From Sphingomonas mali NBRC 15500 (GTDB lineage: Bacteria > Pseudomonadota > Alphaproteobacteria > Sphingomonadales > Sphingomonadaceae), in assembly GCF_001598415.1 (NCBI RefSeq), contig NZ_BCYX01000019.1, forward strand, positions 1-64,000: 64,000 bases of DNA, read 5' to 3'. A program made the translations under genes and the position numbers. Shown piece by piece: positions 27,701 through 36,700 of the stretch (its first letter is position 1; the number at the start of each line of letters is the position of its first letter). The notes below the pieces were generated by a model. That model had not been told where the DNA came from and did no database searches. It saw nothing but the letters and a program-made list of their open reading frames with translations.

Positions 27701-30700
27701 GCTTCAGCTATGATGCAATGGGCCATCAAGTCCTAACGACCGATGCCCTCAATAATCCAAGCTCGATCGTCTATGATCGCGATGGACGCGTCATCCAGAC
27801 GATCGACGCGCTGTCGAACTCGACCTTCTACACTTATGATCGTCGCGGCAATCTGGTCACGGTCAAGGATGCGCTGAACAACATCACCCGCCGCGCGTAC
27901 GACAAGCTCGACCGGCTGATCTACACCGTCGATCCGCTCGGGAACGTCACCCAGAACAGCTATGACAGCGATGGCCGGATCATCGCGACCCGCGCTTACG
28001 CTACCCCGATCTCGCTCACCGGCCTGTCGACCGCGCCCAGCGTCAGTGACATCCAGCCGCTGGTCACCTCAAACAGCAGTGCCGACGAACAGACGCGGTC
28101 GGTCTATGACGGCATCGGGCGGCTGCGCTATACGGTCGATCCCGGCAATTTCCTGACCGAATATGATTATGATGCGCGCGGCAATGTCATCCGCCGCATT
28201 GCCTATACCACAGCGATCACCCCGGCTGCGACCTACACTCTTTCGGCGATCCAGTCGCAGATCAGCGCGATGAGCAGCGCCGCCAAGGCGGCGGCGCGCA
28301 TCACCCGCAATGTCTATAGCACGGGCGGGAAACTCACCTACACGATCGACGCGCTCGGCGGCGTCGTCGCTTATACGTATGACGCGTTCGGCAACACGGT
28401 GAAGGAGGTGCACCTCCTCGCGGCCTACACCGCGACCGATGACCCGACCGATCAGGCGATGGCGAGCTGGGTCGCGGCGAACGGCAGCACCAGCGATCGC
28501 GTCACCCGCGCCATCTACGACCAGAACGGCCAGCTCCGCTTCGCGATCGATGCCGAGCAGTTCGTCACCCAATATACCTATGACGCCATCGGCAATGTGC
28601 GGTTCACCACGCGTTACGCCGACCGGTTCGACGGGCATGTCAATGCCGGCGTCGCTTATGCGGCCTTCACCGACGGCACGACTCTCGCCCAGGCATTGAC
28701 CAATGTCGCCGTCACGCAGAGCGCCGCTGCGGCGGTGACCGAGCGCCAATATGACAGCGCCGGGCGGCTCTACAAGACGATCGACCCGATCGGCATGGTG
28801 ACGTTGCTCACCCTCGACAAGCTCGGCCGCGCGGTCTCCACCGAAGTGGCGAGCGGCACCCAGGATGCGAGCGTCACCACCCGGACGTTCGACGCGGTCG
28901 GCCATGTCATCTCGGTGACGCGTGCGGCAGGCCAGGCGGAAGCGAGCACCACCACGTCACGCTACGATGCGCTCGGCCGGCTGACCGGGACGCTCGACGG
29001 CAATGGCAGCCTCCAGCTGGCAGCGCTCGGATCCAACCCGAGCCAGGCGCAGGTCGACAATGTCTATGCCATCTATGGCACGACCTATGGCTATGATGCC
29101 GCCGGCAATGTGGTGACGACGACGGTCGCGCTCGACGCCGGCACCAGCGCGGTCACGACCAAGACCTATGATGCGTTCGGCAATGTCGTGAAGCTGGTCG
29201 ATCCGCGCAACAATGCCGGATATTTCTATTACGACGCGCTCGACCGGCTGGTCTTGCAGATCGACCCCGAAGGCTATGCGACCGCGACCACCTATACCGC
29301 GTCGGGCAAGATCGACACGGTCACCCGCTATGCCGCCAAGCCGACCGGCACGCCGACCGTCACGACCCGTCCAACCATCGTCTCCACGACCGGGGTGAAC
29401 ACCGGCGGCGATGCGGTGTCTAGCTTCATCTACGACAAGCTCGACCACGTCACCGACACGACCCAGGTCGTCGATGCCAATGTCGCGGACAATATCCTCG
29501 AGCATTTCCACTATAACGTGTTTGGCGACCGCGACACGGCCACCAGCAAGCTCGGCAGCCTCACCACCAACGTCTACGATAAGCGCGGGCTGCTGCTGAG
29601 TGAGACCATGCAGGTCGACGCGAGCACGACCATCACCAACACCTATGCCTATGACGCGCGCGGCAACAAGATCCGCGTGGTCGAGGCTGCGGGCCTGCCC
29701 GAGCAGCGCACCACCACTTACGATTATTATCTGAACGATCTGGTCAAGACCAAGACCGGCGACGCGGTTCCGGTCCAGAATGCCGACAATCTCGGCACCA
29801 CCAACAAACCGGTGGTCGAGAGCTATCAATATGACCTTCGCGGCAACCTCATCAAGGTGACCGACGCGAACAATGCGAGCAGTTTCGTCTTCTACGACGA
29901 CCTCGACCGAAAGAGCGCCGAGATCAGCGCGGTCGGCACGCTGACGACGCGCACGTTCGACGCATCGGGCAATATCAAGTCCCAGCGCGTCTATGCCACC
30001 CCCGTTTCCCTGCCAGGAACTCCCGGTGGCACACCGCCCGCAGGCACGGGTACGTATCGCGAGACGCGGCTCAACTATGACCGCAACAACCGCCTGACCT
30101 CAACGCTCGTCATCGGCGTGCAATATGGCGAATATGTCGGCGGCAACTACGTCTACGGCACGACCGACATCACGACGTTCACCAGCTACGACGCGGCGGG
30201 CAATGCGATCACGCAGACCGATGGCCGCGGCAACGTCACCTACACCTATTACAACAAGCTCGGCCAGAAGACCGCTCAGGTCGATGCCGCCAATTACCTG
30301 ACGACCTGGGATCTTGACCATAACGGCAACGTCAAGAAAGAGACCCGTTTTGCAACACAGCTGATCGGTACGCCCGGCACCAGCACGGCACCGGCCGCGC
30401 CGGCCGCGTCGAACGACGACCGGATCACCACCTTCCTCTATGATCTCGCCGGACGGCGTGTTTCGGAAAGCAGGCTGAACCTCGCTGCCTCCTCGCTCGA
30501 TGCCAATGGCGTGCTGAGCACGAGCTCGGCCGCCTCGACTATCACCTACACCTACAATGGCCTCGGCCAGGTCTTGCAGAAGACCGAGGCGAACGGAGAT
30601 TACACCAAGCAGGGCTATGACCTGCTCGGGCGGGTCAAGCACACCGAGCAGAACGCATTCGTCGATTATCGTGGCGTAACAGTCACGCCCTCGACCGACA

Positions 30701-33700
30701 TGACCTATAACGGCCTGAACGAAGTAGTGACCACGACCGTCCATGGTGACGGTACTGCTTCGGCCCCCGATCGCGTCACTACCAATGCCTATGGCAAAGG
30801 CGGCCGGCTGACGAGCGTCACCGATTCCACCAACTTCGCCACCAGCTATTTCTACGACAATGCCGGCAACGTCGTGGCGCAGACTTATGGGCGTCTCAAG
30901 GCCAACGGCACGACGGAAAGCGACGGCGTCTTCATCACCTATGACGCAGCTGGCCGCGAGACCAGCCGCAAATCAGGCGTGCTGAGCGGCGGCACCTGGA
31001 CCTATGGCGACACCACCGACGAATATTACGACGCCTTTGGCGAGGTGATCGCGCGCGGCACCAATTCGGGCGGCAATATCGCCAATGCCCAGGAATTTGC
31101 CGAATACGACAATGCCGGACATGTGTGGCGCACCAATTTCAACGATGGCGTCACCAAGGCCTATGTCTATGATCGCAGCGGCAACGCCACGATGCTGCTC
31201 CAGGGCACCGGCACCGTAAACCTCAAGAACTACACCAGTCTCAGCGCGCTGCTCGCCGACCAAAGCGGCGCCATCACGCAGACCATCAGTGTGTTCGACA
31301 AGCGCAACCAGCTCACCGATACCATCCAGCCCGCCAGCAACAACGCAGGCGCCAATCCGATCCATGCCGTGCAGGTCGATACCACCGGATCAGGCGGAAC
31401 CACGTTCTACAATTCCAGTGCGAACGCCGTGTCTGCCAGTAATGCGGTGGCGACTGGCGCGGCCGGCAGCCTCGTGACGGAAAGTCCCGATGCCCGCGTA
31501 TCCCCAAGCAAGGCCGACGCAATCACTGCTTTAGCCAGCGTTGAGCACGGATGGGCCGGCTTTCATACCTACGATTATCGGCGGCTCGAAATCGATCTCA
31601 ATAGCGCGACCTTATACGGAAGTGGTACGGTTCATGTTTCTGTCACGAAGTCGGGCGTGACCACTTATCTTGGTGACTTCTACCAAGGACAATTTTGGAT
31701 CGCTGACACTAAAGATAGCCCATACAGCGGCGGGTTTGTGTTCCCTGATGGCGATGTAACTTTCAATATCTATCAGGATGTATTCACCGGACAGGTGAAT
31801 ATCGCGCAAATATCGATGAATATCGACGTGCCTCCTATTCCAAACAAGGGGGACGACGGTCCCAACGAATCCGACAGTTATGGCTCCGCGACGCCGCCCC
31901 CTTTGCTGCAGTTCCCTCTGGAAAATGCCAGCGCCACTGCGCTGCGTATGTTCGTCAGACCGACGGGATCCACCGGCGCCTACACTGAATTGAACGCGAC
32001 CCAATTCCAGAACTCAGCCGGCGCCACGATTGCAGGCTGGTTTACTTACGATCTGACGCAACCTCCGTTCAATAACCTGGCGGCCAATAGTAGCTGGGAA
32101 ATCAAGTACTTCGCGATGGATGCCGGTGGCCACATCTATGATGCGAAGCAGGGAACGTTGTCGGTCGATGCGGCGGGCACTCCGAGCACGCGCTTCGATC
32201 CCGCGGCAGTGGGCGGGCCCGGCCAGGCGATGCTGACCAACGGCGGCGGCCACGACCTGCTAGTCCTGTCAGGCTTGCCGGGCAACGCGGTCAGCGGTCG
32301 CATCCTCTATCGTGCTGCCGGCAGCTCGAACGGCTGGTCGGTCCGCAATATCGATTCCACTGCGGCGTTCGGACAGCAGGGTTTGAAGTCGGTCGACGTG
32401 ACCGGGATCAACGGATCAATGGAATATTGGGTCGAGCTGAACGACGCTACCGGCAATCTGCTACAGGTGCCCGACATCGGCGGTATCCTAAGGACGGTTC
32501 GGAGCTTTGGCACGTTCACCGTCGGCGGTGAGGCATCCGTCCTGACGCAATCCTATGAAGCCTCGCACGCCGTTCAGTTGAATCCGCCGTCCGGCGTGAC
32601 AGTCACGAAGCAGCAATTCCGCTACTACCAGAATGGCGCTTGGTCGTCCTGGATCGTCCAGAACAGCGGCGGCAGTTGGACCTATGATGCGGCGGCGCTG
32701 GCTGATTTCTACAGCAATCGTAGCTATCAGATTCAGTACGAGACCTATAACGGCTCGACGCTCGTCTCCCAGGCCACCGGCACGCTGAACCTCGGCTATA
32801 ATGGCCAGAGCGTGAGCGGCTTCACCAATACGGTGGGGTCGCCGGCCAAGGTCGTCTTCACGCCGCAGCAGTCCAGTGCGACTACGCTTAAAATCTATTG
32901 GCGCGATGCTGGCACGACCGGTGCGTTCAGCGCCTCGACCATCACCAAGGGCGGCGATGGCGTGTTCGCCTGGGACGTCGATGCCGCGGGCGCGCGGCCG
33001 GCGAGCGGCACGCGCACTCTCGAATATTATTACGATGCCTATGCGAGCGACGGCAGCAAGTTGCCGCCGCTCAACGGTGATGACCATGTCCGCGGTATCC
33101 TGGCGTTGGGTAGTGACAGCTACACCAACCCCCAGAACCATGAGACCCGCTGGGTGATCGATACCAAGGCGGCATCGCAATATCTCATCCATCGCGCGCA
33201 GAACTACAATGCGTTCGGCGAGATATCGTCGGAGGTCGACGGCAAATCGGCGACGACAAGCCTTTACTACAATACGCTCGGCAAGCTCACCAAGAAGGTC
33301 AGCCCGCAGGTTCAGGTAACCGATGAGGCCGGCAACACCACCCTGCAAAGTCCGACGGAGACCTATTTCTACGACGTTTCCGGCCGCCTCATGGGCAAGC
33401 GCGATGCCAACAGCAATCTCGCTAATGGCCCAATCTCGCGAGAAACCCTGCTGGCCGGAAGCGGGCATGGCGGTGCCGACGCGCGCACGCTCATCCAATA
33501 CAATCCCGATGGCACGCACAAGACGTTCGGCTACGACATCTTCGGCGATCTGCGGACCTCGACCGACGAACTGAACGCGACCACGAACAACACCTACAAC
33601 AAGGCCGGTCGGCTCATCGAGGTCGACCACCCCATGCGGGTCGGCGGCAATTCCAACGGCGTCCAGCTGAAGGACTATTACGGCTATGACGGCCTGGGCC

Positions 33701-36700
33701 AGCGCATCACCCACACCAATTCGCTCTACGGGGCTTCGATTGTCGAGAAGACCGATTACGACAATAAGGGTCGGGTAACCACGACCACGAACTTTGCCGG
33801 TCTTACCACGAACTATGCCTATGTCTGGTATGGCGTCCCAGGCGGCCAGATCGTGACGACGGGCCTTGGCAATTTCGGCGGTTGGCAGACCATAACCACC
33901 AACGCCGCCGGCCTCACCTCCTATGAGAATGACGGACTGTTCGGGCAAATGGTGTGGCGCCAGGATTTCGGCGGCCACACCTTTGGCTACGGCTACGATC
34001 TCGCCGGCCATCTCGTCCAGCAGACCGGCTCGACCGGGCAATCGGTCTCCTACACTTATTACACCAACGGTTATGTCTCGAGCATCACCGACAATGCCCT
34101 GAAGATGAAGTCGACCTTCGAATATGACAGCGAAGGCAACCGCACGCTCGAAACCTATAACAGCACAGATGCGGCACCCCGTTTCTATCAGAATGCGGCC
34201 GTCAGCTACGATGCGCTTGGCCGTATCACCGAGTTCAAGGACGCCAAGGCCGACATCACCTATAAATATGACGCCAATGGCAATCGCCGGGAGGTGAAGA
34301 GCGTCTATACGGACGGCATCAATGGTGCGGTCGTGCCTCCGCAGGACTATTGGTACAAATATGACAGCATGGACCGCTTCACCCTGACCATGGGGACGCT
34401 GTCCGGGGGTGTCATCACGACCGGCGCTGTAGGCGTCGCGATCGGCTATGACGCGGCGGGCAATCGCCAGACCGCGACCTATGGTTATGACGGCCATACC
34501 GAAGTCTACAGCTACACGACCGACGGCTTCCTCGAGAATACGACGATCGGCGGCGTGCTGCGCGCGAAGCGCACCAACGACGCGTTGGGTCGGGTAACCA
34601 CCTACAACCAATATACCGCTTCCGCCGGGAATGACCTATCGCGGTCGATGACATACGACCGGGCGAACCGGGTCACCGACGAAACCGATGTGGACTACAC
34701 CAACGGCAACGTCACGACGACGCTCCACAACGACTACCGGCTCTATGTCGCGGGCTCGGGCTATAGCGGCGCCGATCAGGGCGTGCTGACGCATACGCAG
34801 GCGGTCAAGCAAGGCGTCACCACCCAGACCGATTATAGCTATCAATGGTGGGATGACGCCAAGCAGACGCGGATCACGATCGGCGCGACCGATCCATCCA
34901 ATCCCAACACCGGCCAGTGGGGGAAGGGCTACACGCAGCTGAGCTATGATGTGAACGGCCATCTGGCGCAGGCGATCGACAATGCCGGCAATCGCGTGAT
35001 GACCTATCAAAACGACGCCTATGGCCAGGTGCTCGTGCGCGAGGAGAAGCTCGGCACCACCCTCGGGCCGCGGCAGCTCTATTATTATTTCGATGGCCAC
35101 CGTATCGGTGATGTTGGCAATAACGGACCTGCTCCCAGTCTGACCGACTATGCCCAGGCATTGGCGGCCGACCGCAGTGCTGCGCCGAGCAAGAACGGGT
35201 TCCGGTACGGCAAGCCAGTCGCTAGTGCCGATTTCGACCAGAACTTCCAGCCGATCAACGGCAGCTATCCCGACCAATCGGGGACGACCTACACCGTCCG
35301 CACCGGCGACAGCCTGCAGGCCATCGCCCAGACGGTCTGGGGCGACTCCAGCCTGTGGTATCTGATTGCCGATGCCAACGGCCTGACCGCGAGCACGTCG
35401 CTGGTCGCAGGGCAGACCCTGCAGATCCCGAACAAGGTCACCAATTTCCACAACAACGCCAACACCTACCGGGTTTACAATCCCGGCGAGGCGATTGGCG
35501 ACACGCTGCCGACCTTGCCGCCGGAGCCGGCACCGCCAGCTGCGGCAAAAGGTAACAAGTGCGGCGCGTTTGGGCAGATCTTGCTCGTCGTGATCGCGGT
35601 TGCGGTCACGATTGCGACACACGGCGTCGGCGCGGGTTTTGCTTCGAGTCTCGGCTTGTCCGGCACTGCGGCCACGGTTGTCGCTGGTGCCACCACTGCA
35701 GTGTTGGGCAGCTTGGCCAGCCAAGTGGTTGGCGTAGCGACCGGCATCCAAAGCAGCTTCAGCTGGAAAGGCGTTGCTCTGGCCGCCATCGGTGGCGCCG
35801 TCGGCGGCGCGCTTCAGGGGGTGAACGCGTTCGGTACGACGGCTAGCGGGGCCCTGAAGGGTCTTCAGACTTTCGGCAATGATCTTGTTCGCGGCGCGCT
35901 CGGCAGCGCGATCAGCCAGGGCGTCGGCGTCGTGACCGGCTTGCAGAAGAACTTCGACTGGGTCGGCGTCGCGGCAGCAGGGATCGGCGCAGGAGTTGGC
36001 GGTGCCGTCGGGCGGTCGGTCGGGTTTGATCCCAAGCTGAAGGGTTTCAACCCCGGCAATGCGCTCAAGGGCGGAATCGCGGGTGCTGCGGACTCCATCG
36101 CTGAGGCCGCGACGCGCAGTCTCATCCAGGGCTCGGACTTCGGCGACAACGTATTAGCCTCACTGCCCAGCGTAGTCGGCAACACCATTGGCAGCCTAAT
36201 CGGGAACGCGATTGGGGGCGGTGGCGATGTCGCCGCGAAACGGCGGGCCAAACCCGAGGACAAGACGCCAGTGGCGGGCAATGGGCCTTCCGTCGTCATC
36301 GATACATTGGACGATAAAGCTATTTCGCGGATCGACCCTTCAATCATGGCCACCGTGCAGGTGCTTGATGTTGGGCCTTTGCCTGACGACATCGTTATCA
36401 CCGCGAGCCGCAAGGCACTAAGCGGCGAGGAGGAAGCCGCTGCCGCTGCCAGACGAGCCGCAGCCGACGCTCGCTCCGACGCGCTCGGTGGGAAATCGCC
36501 CGATGGCCTTCCCGCATTGGGGACTTTCACGGGCCTAAACTTTGATCCCAGTATTTCATTCGCTCAGGGTATCAGAAATGTCTATGGGCAAGGGATTGAT
36601 ACTCCCGGTTACTTTAAGGGATACGGGGTTAGACTGGGAGATCAGTTAAAGTCCTTCGCCGATCTAGACCGGGATGCACTCGCTGGCTTGGCGGGAGATC

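Noticed and set aside
22000..35100. Short-period repeats that might look like CRISPR or minisatellites
   Set aside because: The periodicity follows YD-repeat coding units in one open frame with no identical spaced repeats or unique spacers.
35040..35120. Canonical Rhs core end (DPxGL) before the toxin
   Set aside because: The sequence reads QLYYYFDGHRIGD and runs into a LysM linker; no DPxGL-like motif is seen here.
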